This document shows positions 17,353 to 25,982 of a stretch of 64,000 nucleotides of DNA, piece after piece (position 1 is the stretch's first letter; every line of letters starts with the position of its first letter). A program made the translations under genes and the position numbers. The stretch is taken from contig NZ_CP095074.1 of NCBI RefSeq assembly GCF_022919835.1, positions 1,612,001 to 1,676,000 of the forward strand, given 5' to 3'. The stretch comes from Halobacillus shinanisalinarum. Lineage in GTDB: Bacteria > Bacillota > Bacilli > Bacillales > Halobacillaceae. The notes beneath the pieces were generated by a model. That model was not told where the DNA came from, made no database searches, and saw nothing but the letters and a program-made list of their open reading frames with translations.

Positions 17353-17680
17353 TTAAAATCTCCCGATAGAATCTCTTATAGAACGCATGATTTCACGGAA
17401 TGACTGAAGGGCTGCATCAGAATCCCTTTCACGAATAGCCTTAAGCAAAGACTTATGGAAGGGATAACTCTGATCAAAGATATCATTTTTCCCAAATGGT
17501 ACATTCCAGAACTCGTGGAAGGTATCCCATACGGAGTCTATGATGCTCTCTAACATTGGATTTTTAGATGCTCGATAGATGGCCTGATGAAATTGAGCAT
17601 CGGCTTGATTGGCCTTGTCCCTTTCATCATTTCAATAAAGTAACATATTCCTTCAGATGAAGGTTCATTTGATTGATGTC
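17353..17680 (-). pseudogene. Duplicated 3' fragment of the gntR gene
   Basis: About 328 bp that match 13491-13820 nearly base for base, with roughly a dozen substitutions and two single-base deletions near 17630. It encodes only the C-terminal part of the FCD domain (MLESIIDSVWDTFHEFWNVP). It lacks the DNA-binding domain and begins and ends abruptly, between the IS3 relic and the SMI1 immunity gene. Confidence 0.85.
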
Positions 17681-17688
17681 AATCCAAT

Positions 17689-18159
17689 TTATAGTTCTTG
17701 TCTTACTAAACCTAGTAAAAATTCTCCAAAATCATGTGCTATTACTTGATACACCTGATCATCCAACTTCATTCCAGGCACATAAGATACTACCTTAGGC
17801 TCCCCATTTTCATCTAGCTTGTTAAAATCCAAGCAGAATAACTCATCCCCTCCAGTGTCATAAATAACGAGGAGATCATTAGGTAGTCCTGTTTCTTTGC
17901 GTTCGGTTAATGTAAACCAAATTGCATCGGGGACAGAAGAATTTTCAAAGTCATCTTTGAGAATTCCATAAATCTCTTGTGCTCCAAAGTTCCCAGCTCC
18001 CAAAGTTTTCAAGAAATCCAAATAAAGACCAGTAAACTTTAAACCTAACTTTCCTTCAGCCATTTTAATTAAACCATTTGTGCGCCCTCCAACAAAATCA
18101 GCCATGTCTTCATTACTTAAAATAATTTCTTTCGCTTTTTGGTAAGTTTCAATACTCAT
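17689..18159 (-). CDS. SMI1/KNR4 (SUKH) family immunity protein
   Basis: A 156-residue SUKH-fold protein with the motifs LGLKFTGLYLDFLKTLGAGN then FGAQEIYGI, LPNDLLVIYDTGGDELFCLD and a C-terminal DFGEFLLGLV helix. Its ATG overlaps the stop of the LXG toxin gene by 4 nt, the usual toxin-then-immunity arrangement (compare YobK, YxxD). It is expected to bind and neutralise the nuclease domain of that toxin in the producing cell. Confidence 0.88.
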   Translation of the reverse strand: MSIETYQKAKEIILSNEDMADFVGGRTNGLIKMAEGKLGLKFTGLYLDFLKTLGAGNFGAQEIYGILKDDFENSSVPDAIWFTLTERKETGLPNDLLVIYDTGGDELFCLDFNKLDENGEPKVVSYVPGMKLDDQVYQVIAHDFGEFLLGLVRQEL

Positions 18160-19589
18160 TTTTCTCCTCCTGCCTTTTCCCGCGCTCTGTTTTTCCAGTA
18201 ACTATTTCTCCATTTGTTAAATTCAGCTCTATTTATTCCAGAAGGTATGGTGTTAGGGTTAATATGAATGATCAGGCTATTATCTTTGTGAAAAGTATGT
18301 GTGACCTCAGCTATAGCACTTTCATTTCTCTGTGTCATATGGTGTAGATTAATAGATTTTCCGTCTGGTCCAAGTGGCGCTAAACCTTTCTTCATTCTCT
18401 CAAAGTTTGTCCTACCACGTGCGTCTTTTGTATTTAAGTTTATAATATCGTCTCTCTGATAAACCTTCACATTTTTAAATTCAGTTGTTTTATTCCAATA
18501 TTGAAATCCATTAGGAGTCGCCTTGCGCACTCCTTCTACAACCTCATCACCATTTTTTACAACACTACTAACACCCTTAGCACCTTTCCCTACTACCTTT
18601 ACAAATCCACCGCCTACAACAGAGGCAGCCAACAACGCCCGCTCCCAGCCTTCATACTCCACACCCGTGATCAAATTCTCACCAGTATTCGTCTCAATAG
18701 CCGCTTTGACATTCCCAACAATCGGAATAAAATCAAGCACAAAGGATGCCGTCTTCTTCCACCAGGTCACATCCTCTTTCGAAGCATCCGACGAAGGCGC
18801 CATCATGTCTTCCCTTGTACATACCCCTTCTGACGTGAATTCATACCCCAGTGATACAGGAGCCATCCTCTTCTGTTCCGAAATAAACCCATCTACTTCA
18901 TCCGGAGGAACGACCTTCGCATTCGTCGCTAGATTGATAGATGCCCCATTCATATTCGATTGAAGCTGACCCGCTTGATAGCTTCCTATGCTAATATCCC
19001 CGGCCTCAAACTGCGAAGAAATCGATTCTATGTATTGATTCATGGTCGATAAGCTTTGCCTCAGCTCTGCCAACTGGCTCGACTCCGTCTGATCAAACTC
19101 ATGCAGCCGTTCCACCGTCTCGTCCTTCTTGTTCCATGCCTGTTGAATTTCCTGCAAAAACTTACTATCGTCAATAGACGGCAATGCCACGATGTCCTGA
19201 ACACTGCCAACGACCTGGTTGACTTCCTGAATGATCTCCGTCGTGACGGTGCTTGCCTTATGTAATCCCGCTTCCACTTCTTGTTCCAGAAAATCTTCCC
19301 GAATCACGCCATCAGAATCCGGCTCGAACTCATGCAGAGAAGTCAGCATCTTACGGATCGCATCTTCATATTGCGAAAGGAATTGTTCCAAATAGCTCAA
19401 AAACGGCAGGTGCGCTTCCTGGTAAAACGTTCGAATCGCTTCCCCGCCTTGCCCGCGAAGCGAGTCTTCCAAATGAATGATTGTCTTTATACTGACCTTC
19501 ACTTGATGAATCGAGTTTCTCAACTGATCCAGCGTATGTATCGTTTCTTCTCCACCCTTTTGGAGATCCGAAACATCCAGCACCTTCAT
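18156..19589 (-). CDS. LXG-domain toxin with C-terminal LHH/HNH nuclease
   Basis: About 477 residues. Residues 1-200 form the helical LXG domain that targets substrates to the type VIIb secretion machinery (MKVLDVSDLQKGGEETIHTL at the start). A pretoxin linker with a hydrophobic hinge follows (VLDFIPIVGNVKAAIETNTG). The C-terminal ~110 residues hold an HNH/LHH nuclease: GRTNFERMKKGLAPLGPDGK then INLHHMTQRNESAIAEVTHT. The ATG at 19589 fits AGAGGT at 8 nt, so an in-frame TTG three codons upstream is not used. Its role is contact-dependent killing of competitors by DNA or RNA cleavage. The immunity gene overlaps downstream. Confidence 0.9.
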   Translation of the reverse strand: MKVLDVSDLQKGGEETIHTLDQLRNSIHQVKVSIKTIIHLEDSLRGQGGEAIRTFYQEAHLPFLSYLEQFLSQYEDAIRKMLTSLHEFEPDSDGVIREDFLEQEVEAGLHKASTVTTEIIQEVNQVVGSVQDIVALPSIDDSKFLQEIQQAWNKKDETVERLHEFDQTESSQLAELRQSLSTMNQYIESISSQFEAGDISIGSYQAGQLQSNMNGASINLATNAKVVPPDEVDGFISEQKRMAPVSLGYEFTSEGVCTREDMMAPSSDASKEDVTWWKKTASFVLDFIPIVGNVKAAIETNTGENLITGVEYEGWERALLAASVVGGGFVKVVGKGAKGVSSVVKNGDEVVEGVRKATPNGFQYWNKTTEFKNVKVYQRDDIINLNTKDARGRTNFERMKKGLAPLGPDGKSINLHHMTQRNESAIAEVTHTFHKDNSLIIHINPNTIPSGINRAEFNKWRNSYWKNRAREKAGGEK

Positions 19590-20020
19590 GTAAAACAACC
19601 TCTTTCCAAATTCGTTACATCAAGTATATAGAATTTTTTACCAGAAGGAAATACATGTATTCGAAACTTCGTATAAATGGCTGAAAGGTGGTCATAAAAG
19701 TGAAACTTATTACCCTATAATACCCACCGCCCGCTCAGGCTCAGGCTCACCCTCAAACACTACTACCGCAGAATTGCAGTAAACCCGTCCCATATCTGAA
19801 ATTGCCTCCTCCAACAGCGCATACAATTCAAATCACTTTTAACAAACTGCACCTCGACTTCTTCACTCAGATCATGATGGTAGTATAGAATGGAACCGTA
19901 CATCAATGGAATTTCTTAATTTTTGGAGGTTTTGCTAGCATATTTACAATCTCATACAATAATATCTTTCTCAGTTTTGAATTATGACAACTAGAGTAAG
20001 ACCTGAGTAGGATGCTTAAT
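19590..20020. other. Intergenic stretch upstream of the LXG toxin
   Basis: About 430 bp holding the toxin promoter region and a decayed Nudix fragment (19764-19870). No intact open frame with a ribosome site is seen. Confidence 0.6.
19764..19870 (-). pseudogene. Fragment of a Nudix hydrolase gene
   Basis: About 107 bp resembling the 3' region of the Nudix gene at 42333. On the minus strand LSEEVEVQFVK, then W/IWDGFTAILR-like codons, match PSEEIEMELVK ... GAGLAAVLRYR. It has lost the Nudix box, start and reading frame. Confidence 0.55.
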
Positions 20021-20059
20021 AAAAAAAGTACACTACCTGTTATGAGAAGTAGTGTACTT
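20021..20059 (-). terminator. Terminator of the fumarase/tartrate dehydratase operon
   Basis: AAGTACACTAC and GTAGTGTACTT form a perfect 11-bp stem, followed on the minus strand by a T-rich run (TTTATT) 23 bp after the ttdB-like stop. Confidence 0.8.
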
Positions 20060-20081
20060 AAGTGTTCACTAATACAATAGT

Positions 20082-20636
20082 TTATTGTTTATAATTTTTT
20101 ATCGCTTGCCTATACCAGTCATTCCCCTCACAATCATCAATCACTATGGCCGGAAAATCCTCCACTTCCAATTTCCGTACAGCTTCCGTTCCAAGGTCTT
20201 CATATGCAATCATCTCTACACTCTTAATAGACCGTGAAATCAATGCAGCGGATCCCCCTACAGCTCCAAAATAGACAGCTTTATTTTTCTTGAGGGAATC
20301 AATAACCGATTGATTTCGGTACCCTTTCCCAATCATTCCCTTCAACCCTAAGTCTAATAGTGCGGGAGCATATCTATCCATACGACTACTCGTTGTAGGC
20401 CCCGCCGAACCAATAACCTTACCGGGTTTAGCAGGTGTTGGGCCCACATAATAGATCACTTGATCTTTTATTTCAAATGGAAGTTCTTCTCCTTTTTCAA
20501 GCTGCTCGACCATACGTTTATGTGCTGCGTCTCGTGCTGTATAGATCGTTCCACTAATGGCTACTTGATCACCAGCTTTTAAAGTAGTAACTGTATGTTC
20601 ATCTGTAAAAGGAACTGAAATTCGTTGCCTAGACAT
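20082..20636 (-). CDS. Class I fumarase/L-tartrate dehydratase, beta subunit
   Basis: 184 residues matching the C-terminal half of class I fumarases: LKAGDQVAISGTIYTARDAA, YYVGPTPAKPGKVIGSAGPT then TSSRMDRYAPALLDLGLKGM, and KNKAVYFGAVGGSAALISRS. It pairs with the alpha subunit encoded 12 bp upstream. Two-subunit enzymes of this class include L-tartrate dehydratase (TtdAB), fumarase and mesaconase. Neighbouring D-tartrate dehydratase and tartrate dehydrogenase genes favour L-tartrate. The CoA transferase/MaoC/CitE module keeps mesaconase/citramalate hydratase possible. Confidence 0.9.
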   Translation of the reverse strand: MSRQRISVPFTDEHTVTTLKAGDQVAISGTIYTARDAAHKRMVEQLEKGEELPFEIKDQVIYYVGPTPAKPGKVIGSAGPTTSSRMDRYAPALLDLGLKGMIGKGYRNQSVIDSLKKNKAVYFGAVGGSAALISRSIKSVEMIAYEDLGTEAVRKLEVEDFPAIVIDDCEGNDWYRQAIKNYKQ

Positions 20637-20648
20637 AGAAAACCTCCA

Positions 20649-21497
20649 CTAAAGGATCACTTTTTTATGACGACTTGCATGACAATTTAAATTAACAGCT
20701 ACAGGAAGAGCAGCGATATGAGAAGCACCTAATTCAACCTTCACATCTATTGCTGTTGTAGTTCCCCCCATACCTTGAGGACCAATACCCAATTGATTCA
20801 CTTCCTCCATTAATTCTTTTTCTAGCTTGGCTGCTTCATCCCATGGATTTCTCTCCCCAACAGGTCTAAACAATGATTTCTTGGCTAAATACGCGCACAT
20901 CTCAAAATTCCCGCCGATTCCTACTCCAACGACTAGTGGAGGACAAGCATTAGGACCGGCAATTTGAATCGTTTCAAAGATGAATTTCTTAATCCCATCC
21001 AGCCCGTCACTTGGCTTAAGCATTTGCAGGCGACTCATATTTTCTGCACCGCCCCCTTTTGCTGTCATATGGATCGTTAGACTATCCCCTTGAACTAGCT
21101 CAATATGAATAATTGATGGGGTATTGTCTCCCGTATTTTTACGGTTAATCGGGTCATCTACAATTGAATAACGAAGATATCCTTCCTCATACCCCATACG
21201 AACACCTTCATTAATCGCCTCTTGCAAACTGCCCCCAACGATATGACAATCTTGCCCTAGTTCCACCAGAAAAACGGATACGCCCGTATCCTGGCACATA
21301 GGTACGCGTTCGGAAGAGGCAACGTTGGCATTCTCAATTAATTGGTTTAACACTTCCTTGCCCATAGGTGATTTCTCTTTGTCAACGGCGCTTTGAAAAG
21401 CATTCAAAACATCTTCTCCAAGCTCAAAATTAGCCTCCTCACACATGCTGGAAACGTGTGTGACGATGTCCTGATATTTAATTTCTTTCAAATACAT
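20649..21497 (-). CDS. Class I fumarase/L-tartrate dehydratase, alpha (Fe-S) subunit
   Basis: 282 residues from the ATG at 21497 (a GTG one codon upstream is less well spaced). Three cysteines that should hold the 4Fe-4S cluster are present: C68 in ERVPMCQDTGVSV, C185 in AGPNACPPLVVGVGIGGNFE and C272 in NLNCHASRHKK. HMTAKGGGAENMSR is the substrate-binding signature. Together with the beta subunit it dehydrates a hydroxy-dicarboxylate with trans-elimination. L-tartrate to oxaloacetate is the favoured reaction by context. The cluster makes it oxygen-sensitive. Confidence 0.9.
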   Translation of the reverse strand: MYLKEIKYQDIVTHVSSMCEEANFELGEDVLNAFQSAVDKEKSPMGKEVLNQLIENANVASSERVPMCQDTGVSVFLVELGQDCHIVGGSLQEAINEGVRMGYEEGYLRYSIVDDPINRKNTGDNTPSIIHIELVQGDSLTIHMTAKGGGAENMSRLQMLKPSDGLDGIKKFIFETIQIAGPNACPPLVVGVGIGGNFEMCAYLAKKSLFRPVGERNPWDEAAKLEKELMEEVNQLGIGPQGMGGTTTAIDVKVELGASHIAALPVAVNLNCHASRHKKVIL

Positions 21498-21521
21498 CAC
21501 CTCCCACCTTATCTAACTGGA

Positions 21522-22052
21522 TTATTTAGGGCTGACTTCTTTATTTTCAAGGACTTTATTTAACAACTCATTTCCTTCCTCCGGTGCATGTTCTCGTTTA
21601 TAAACCATAAAAGTTCGTTTATATTTAATAACTATTTTTGCATCCTGATTATATCCTCTTGTTTCGGCACGAACAATTCCGACGTTTGGACGTGAGTTTG
21701 ATTCCCTTTTTTCTAAAATTTCTGAATAGGAATAGATCGTGTCTCCTTCAAATACCGGATTAGGCAGTCTAACCTCATCCCACCCCAAGTTAGCCATGAC
21801 ATTTTGAGATAGATCTGTAACGGATTGCCCTGTAACTAACGCCAGCGTAAAGGTAGAATCGACTAATGGTTGTCCAAATTCGGTTTGCTCTGAATAAACA
21901 TCATCAAAATGAATTGGATTGGTGTTTTGTGTCAATAGGGTGAACCATATATTATCTGTTTTCGTTACGGTTCTTCCTAGTGGGTGGGGATAAATGTCAC
22001 CAATCTCAAAGTCCTCATAAAATCGCCCTTCCCAGCCTTTTTGTACAGTCAT
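21522..22052 (-). CDS. MaoC-like hydratase (itaconyl-/mesaconyl-CoA hydratase candidate)
   Basis: 176-residue hot-dog-fold protein. The hydratase-2 motif is present as LTQNTNPIHFDDVYSE. H48 is kept, but the usual catalytic aspartate of G-D-x-N-P is N43 here. The FEIGDIYPHPLGRTVTKTDN start is typical of the itaconyl-CoA and mesaconyl-CoA hydratase branch of MaoC proteins. It is encoded between a family III CoA transferase and the fumarase-type genes, with a CitE-type lyase elsewhere in the island. Hydration of itaconyl- or mesaconyl-CoA to citramalyl-CoA is the best hypothesis, resting on context. Confidence 0.8.
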   Translation of the reverse strand: MTVQKGWEGRFYEDFEIGDIYPHPLGRTVTKTDNIWFTLLTQNTNPIHFDDVYSEQTEFGQPLVDSTFTLALVTGQSVTDLSQNVMANLGWDEVRLPNPVFEGDTIYSYSEILEKRESNSRPNVGIVRAETRGYNQDAKIVIKYKRTFMVYKREHAPEEGNELLNKVLENKEVSPK

Positions 22053-22100
22053 TTTTTCATCCTCCTTAATAAAATATAAATTTATGAAGCATTAGGTACA

Positions 22101-23279
22101 TTAAACAACTCCTGCATCTACCCATTTGCTTATCGTTTCTTCTTCAAAGCCATACTCCCGTAAAATGTCTTCTGTGTGCTCTCCAATAGATGGAATCGCT
22201 TTCATGACAGGGTTCATTCCTTCCATGATAACAGGCGGTTTTAATGCACGAATTTCACCTACAGGCGAACCTACTTCCTGCCACCGTGCCCTTGCCTCAA
22301 GCTGCGGGTGTCGATAAAAGTCCTGCATAGTATTGAGACGTGCGCTGGCAATTTTCGCTTGTTCAAGTCTATTGATTACCTCAGAAGAAGTCATACCAGC
22401 AAAAACCGTTTCAATAATTGATTTTAGTAAGTCACGGTTTTTATCTCTTAACGAATTCGTTTTAAAGGCTGATTCATCAATTAGTTCCGGTTGTTCTAAA
22501 ACAACTTCACAAAATCTCAACCACTCTCGCTCATTTTGCAAACCTAGAAATACCGTTTTTCCATCCCCACAACTAAACGGGCCGTATGGATATATAGTTG
22601 AATGACTCGCCCCTGTTCTTGCTGGTTCCTTCCCACTGTTTCCCGCGTAATAGGCTGGATACCCCATCCATTCTCCCAATGCCTCTAGCATGGATATCTC
22701 CATAACCGTACCTTTTCCGGTTTTCTCACGCGTAAATAAAGCAGTGAGTATACCTGAATACACATACATCCCTGCAGCAATATCAGCTGCTGAAATACCG
22801 GCTTTAGAAGGTACCTCCTCTGTCCCAGTAACTGAAACAAGCCCCGCTTCACACTGGACAAGCAAATCGTATGCTTTCTTATCCTTGTAAGGACCTGTTT
22901 CACCATATCCTGATAAATTACAAATGATTAATTCAGGATATTTCTCCTTTAAGACGTCCGCTCCATACCCCATCCGTTCTACCGCACCAGGTGCAAGGTT
23001 TTGTACAAACACATCAGCACTTTCCAAAAGTTTATCCACTACTTTCTTTGTTTCCTGATCTTTAAGATTGAGAGTAATCGATTCTTTTGACCGATTACAC
23101 CAAACGAAGTGACTCGACATCCCATTGACGGAAGTATCATAATGTCGGGCAAAATCACCAGTGCCAGTTCGTTCTATTTTAATAACGCGTGCTCCCAAAT
23201 CAGCCAACTGCCTTGTAGCAAAAGGTACTGCAACTGCTTGTTCAATTGAGACTACTGTAATTCCTTCTAATGGTAGCAT
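22101..23279 (-). CDS. CaiB/BaiF family III CoA transferase
   Basis: 392 residues. It has the N-terminal signature LPLEGITVVSIEQAVAVPFA, RVIKIERTGTGDFARHYD, the acyl-binding LNLKDQETKK region, and the catalytic aspartate D138 in KKAYDLLVQCEAGL. Family members move CoA between a thioester and a free carboxylate through an aspartyl-CoA anhydride. In this island it would activate a dicarboxylate such as itaconate or mesaconate, or move CoA within mesaconyl-CoA. The gene is co-directional with the MaoC hydratase, 48 bp upstream of it. Confidence 0.88.
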   Translation of the reverse strand: MLPLEGITVVSIEQAVAVPFATRQLADLGARVIKIERTGTGDFARHYDTSVNGMSSHFVWCNRSKESITLNLKDQETKKVVDKLLESADVFVQNLAPGAVERMGYGADVLKEKYPELIICNLSGYGETGPYKDKKAYDLLVQCEAGLVSVTGTEEVPSKAGISAADIAAGMYVYSGILTALFTREKTGKGTVMEISMLEALGEWMGYPAYYAGNSGKEPARTGASHSTIYPYGPFSCGDGKTVFLGLQNEREWLRFCEVVLEQPELIDESAFKTNSLRDKNRDLLKSIIETVFAGMTSSEVINRLEQAKIASARLNTMQDFYRHPQLEARARWQEVGSPVGEIRALKPPVIMEGMNPVMKAIPSIGEHTEDILREYGFEEETISKWVDAGVV

Positions 23280-23345
23280 GTGTACCCTCCCATTTGTTTT
23301 CGTTTAAATCGCTTCAAGCTTATATTGGTTCTTCAATCATGAAAA

Positions 23346-24668
23346 CTAACCAATCACTTCTACCACTGACTGAATGCTATAATACTCCTCAAGATTCATG
23401 ACCCTCTCAATGGCTTGTTTAGAGGCACTTCGTCCAATGACAGAGCTGCATAGATTTATAAACTTAGAATTTAATATTCCTTGTGTCATAGGATTTTGCA
23501 GACTGCCAATTGTATGATTAACCACTAACTTTTTAGTTCTCCCACCCTTCAATACTAGTGTTGCAACAACCTTGTCTTTGTCCACCTGATCATCTGCAAT
23601 TGGATGAATTTTCTTTCTAAACTGAATGACCTCTTTAGCAATTACTTTTTTATCCTGAAACTGATTTTCTGAGGCATCTTTTTCTAAAAATGCAATAGCT
23701 CCAGCATGATAGATACTAAACTTACCTTCGAGTCCTTTTTTCGGATTTTCTTTTGAAGTTAGTTCATGCACGTAGGGGTGTACCGTTAATCTAATTTCCT
23801 CCACCTCATCGGGATCTGCATATTCACTTAGCTGGATACATGCATCAATAGAAGGATGGAGGACAATTCCACATGCATAAGGTTTGAATGAGTTTTTCTC
23901 AAGTTCCCATACATTTCCCCAATCTTCCGTAACTCTCTCCAAGTTATGTGAAGAACTATATACGTTTGCAAATCCGCGTTCTGCTTCCAGAACTTGCAGC
24001 GAACTTGTGAAACCTTTATCTACTAACAAGGCAGCATGTAACCCATTTTGAGCTGCTTTTCCAGGATGAAGGGGTTTGGTCATCGTTCCAAACATTTCTC
24101 TCAGACCGAATGACTGGGTTCCGGCCACACCAAGTGCCATTGCCATTTTTTCTTTATCAAGTTTAAGTAAAACCCCAGCCGCAACAGCGGCCCCAAATAC
24201 ACCTGTACTTGATGTAATATGGAATCCATTTTGATAATGAGAAGGATAAACAGCATTCGCAATTCTCAGCTCAGTTTCACACCCTAAAACAAAAGCTCTT
24301 AAGAGTTCCTTTGTAGGAAGACCAAGCTTTTCTCCTAACGCAAATACAACCGGCGCAACGGGTCCACTAGGGTGATGGATCGTCTCAAGATGAGTATCAT
24401 CAAAGTCAAAGACGTGTGAAGCTGTTCCGTTAATTAAAACGGCTGATAGCAAGTCTGTTTTATTTGGACGCCCAAGGATAGATACTTGTTGGGTCATCCC
24501 TAAACTATTTGCAACCTCTAATAGTATGTCGATACTAGGATGATGAGTTGCCCCAATGGTAACCCCCAGCCAATTCAATATACTTTTTTTCCCATGTTCA
24601 AGTACTTCGACAGGAATATCTTTGTAGCTGGTCCTCAAAAGATGTTCAACCAGATTGTTCGTAACCAT
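23346..24668 (-). CDS. MmgE/PrpD family protein (intact copy)
   Basis: 440 residues from the ATG at 24668, 4 nt after GGAAGG. It has the family motifs KKSILNWLGVTIGATHHPSI, HVFDFDDTHLETIHHPSGPV, MTKPLHPGKAAQNGLHAALL and CGIVLHPSIDACIQL. Members include 2-methylcitrate dehydratase, cis-aconitate decarboxylase and iminodisuccinate epimerase, so the family name does not fix the reaction. Within this island an itaconate/aconitate-type or hydroxy-dicarboxylate dehydration step is plausible. A second, frameshifted paralogue lies at 26052-27400. Confidence 0.85.
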   Translation of the reverse strand: MVTNNLVEHLLRTSYKDIPVEVLEHGKKSILNWLGVTIGATHHPSIDILLEVANSLGMTQQVSILGRPNKTDLLSAVLINGTASHVFDFDDTHLETIHHPSGPVAPVVFALGEKLGLPTKELLRAFVLGCETELRIANAVYPSHYQNGFHITSSTGVFGAAVAAGVLLKLDKEKMAMALGVAGTQSFGLREMFGTMTKPLHPGKAAQNGLHAALLVDKGFTSSLQVLEAERGFANVYSSSHNLERVTEDWGNVWELEKNSFKPYACGIVLHPSIDACIQLSEYADPDEVEEIRLTVHPYVHELTSKENPKKGLEGKFSIYHAGAIAFLEKDASENQFQDKKVIAKEVIQFRKKIHPIADDQVDKDKVVATLVLKGGRTKKLVVNHTIGSLQNPMTQGILNSKFINLCSSVIGRSASKQAIERVMNLEEYYSIQSVVEVIG

Positions 24669-24724
24669 CAAACCTTCCACCACCTATCAGCATTAAGACA
24701 CAAACCCTAACCCATTTAATTAGT

Positions 24725-25201
24725 TCATCTCATATAAAATGTACCTTGTGCATGTGCAATTAAGTTTGAATTCTCATCTTTTACTTCACAAGTAAGTACG
24801 GCCGTACGATTACCGACGTGAAGAAGCTCAGGAACAGCGATGAGCTGTTCACCCTTTCCTGGGCTGATATAATTCATTTTCATTTCAAGCGTGTAGACTT
24901 GTTTATCTTCTGATACTCCTGAAAGAACTTTGTAACCCATCGCAAAATCCGCCAATGTGTAAACTGTTCCCCCTTGAGCAACGCCATACGTATTAGCATG
25001 CTGAAGATCTAATCGCATTGCAGCTCTCCCATCAGTCCAATCAATGCCAAGAAACTTAGCAAAATAATAAAGCTCGCTGCTTTTAGATGCTTGCAAGGAA
25101 TCCAAAACATCCTCCACATGGCTTAATTCTTCTAATGAGTAATGGGGAAGCTTCTTGCGGACACGGTTGATCATGGACTTCTTTTCTTCCTCGCTGTTCA
25201 T
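24725..25201 (-). CDS. PaaI-type hot-dog acyl-CoA thioesterase
   Basis: 158 residues with the PaaI/YdiI core MRLDLQHANTYGVAQGGTVY then TLADFAMGYKVLSG, and the following strand LEMKMNYISPGKGEQLIAV. Such enzymes release free acid from acyl-CoA and often protect CoA pools in CoA-dependent catabolic pathways. The first gene after the GntR regulator, it has a candidate operator about 50 bp upstream of its ATG. It probably leads the operon that continues with MmgE/PrpD, CoA transferase, MaoC and fumarase genes. Confidence 0.85.
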   Translation of the reverse strand: MNSEEEKKSMINRVRKKLPHYSLEELSHVEDVLDSLQASKSSELYYFAKFLGIDWTDGRAAMRLDLQHANTYGVAQGGTVYTLADFAMGYKVLSGVSEDKQVYTLEMKMNYISPGKGEQLIAVPELLHVGNRTAVLTCEVKDENSNLIAHAQGTFYMR

Positions 25202-25248
25202 CCACTTTCTCCTTTACCAGTTTTCTAAAGAGCTTACAATGTTTTTTT

Positions 25249-25263
25249 GGATATTGGATCCAA
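25249..25263. promoter_or_regulatory. Regulon operator, site 1 (GGATAYTGKATCCAA)
   Basis: GGATATTGGATCCAA lies within the inverted repeat TTTTGGAT-N5-ATCCAAAA, in the gap between gntR and the thioesterase gene. The same 15-mer, with one or two changes, is present at 28643 and 39563. The GntR/FCD protein encoded at 25318 is the likely binder. Confidence 0.6.
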
Positions 25264-25317
25264 AATTATTCTAAAAGTGCCTCAATTTCTATATTGATAG
25301 AAAGTTACAAAGATTCT

Positions 25318-25968
25318 TTAACCCAGACTATTTACTAACGCTTCCCCCGTACGTTTAATATGCTCTGAAACAAGTGTTGCAGATTTTGACTCATTCTTTG
25401 CATTAACCGCCTCGAATATTTGCTGGTGTTCTTGGTTTGATAATTTCATTTGCCCAGGTAATAACGTTGGTGTTTGCTGTGGAAAACCATTCCACAATGT
25501 TTCAATAAAGGATAACAATCGTCCCCACGTGCAACGTTTAATTAATAACTGGTGAAAGGAAATGTTCGCTTCAACAAAAACCTCAGGGTCTTCTGTGTTC
25601 TCCATCTCCTCCATTAACGTCTTAAGCTCATGTTTATCCCCCTCCGTTAAATCCGGAACGCTTAATTCCACAGCTAGTTTCTCAAGGTTAGCCCTCAGCT
25701 GATATATTTCTTTAATATCTTCAATATTCATCGGCTTTACAATTGCTCCCCGATGTGGCTCCAGTTTCACTAAGCCTTCTGACTCCAGTTTTCGAAGGGC
25801 TTCACGAATGGGCATTCGACTTACGTCCAAAGATTCCGCCAGCTCAGACTGAATTAATCGTTCTCCAGGTTCAAAATCACCCTGGAGAATCGCCTTTCGT
25901 AGAACATTGCATACCTTTAAATGAAGTGTATTCCGATCTTCCAATTTTAAATTCAAATGTTTGCTCAT
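25318..25968 (-). CDS. GntR-family (FCD) regulator of the dicarboxylate island
   Basis: 216 residues. The GntR winged helix spans about residues 12-75 (LRKAILQGDFEPGERLIQSE then LAESLDVSRMPIREALRKLE). The FCD domain follows, with the metal-site pattern ANISFHQLLIKRC and NQEHQQIFEAVNAKNE. It lies in the middle of the tartrate/C5-dicarboxylate genes, immediately before the thioesterase operon, and is bracketed upstream by a 14-bp inverted repeat. It is expected to act as the local substrate sensor, while CcpA sites add carbon-catabolite control. The ligand is unknown. Confidence 0.88.
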   Translation of the reverse strand: MSKHLNLKLEDRNTLHLKVCNVLRKAILQGDFEPGERLIQSELAESLDVSRMPIREALRKLESEGLVKLEPHRGAIVKPMNIEDIKEIYQLRANLEKLAVELSVPDLTEGDKHELKTLMEEMENTEDPEVFVEANISFHQLLIKRCTWGRLLSFIETLWNGFPQQTPTLLPGQMKLSNQEHQQIFEAVNAKNESKSATLVSEHIKRTGEALVNSLG

Positions 25969-25982
25969 ATCGATCGCCTTTC

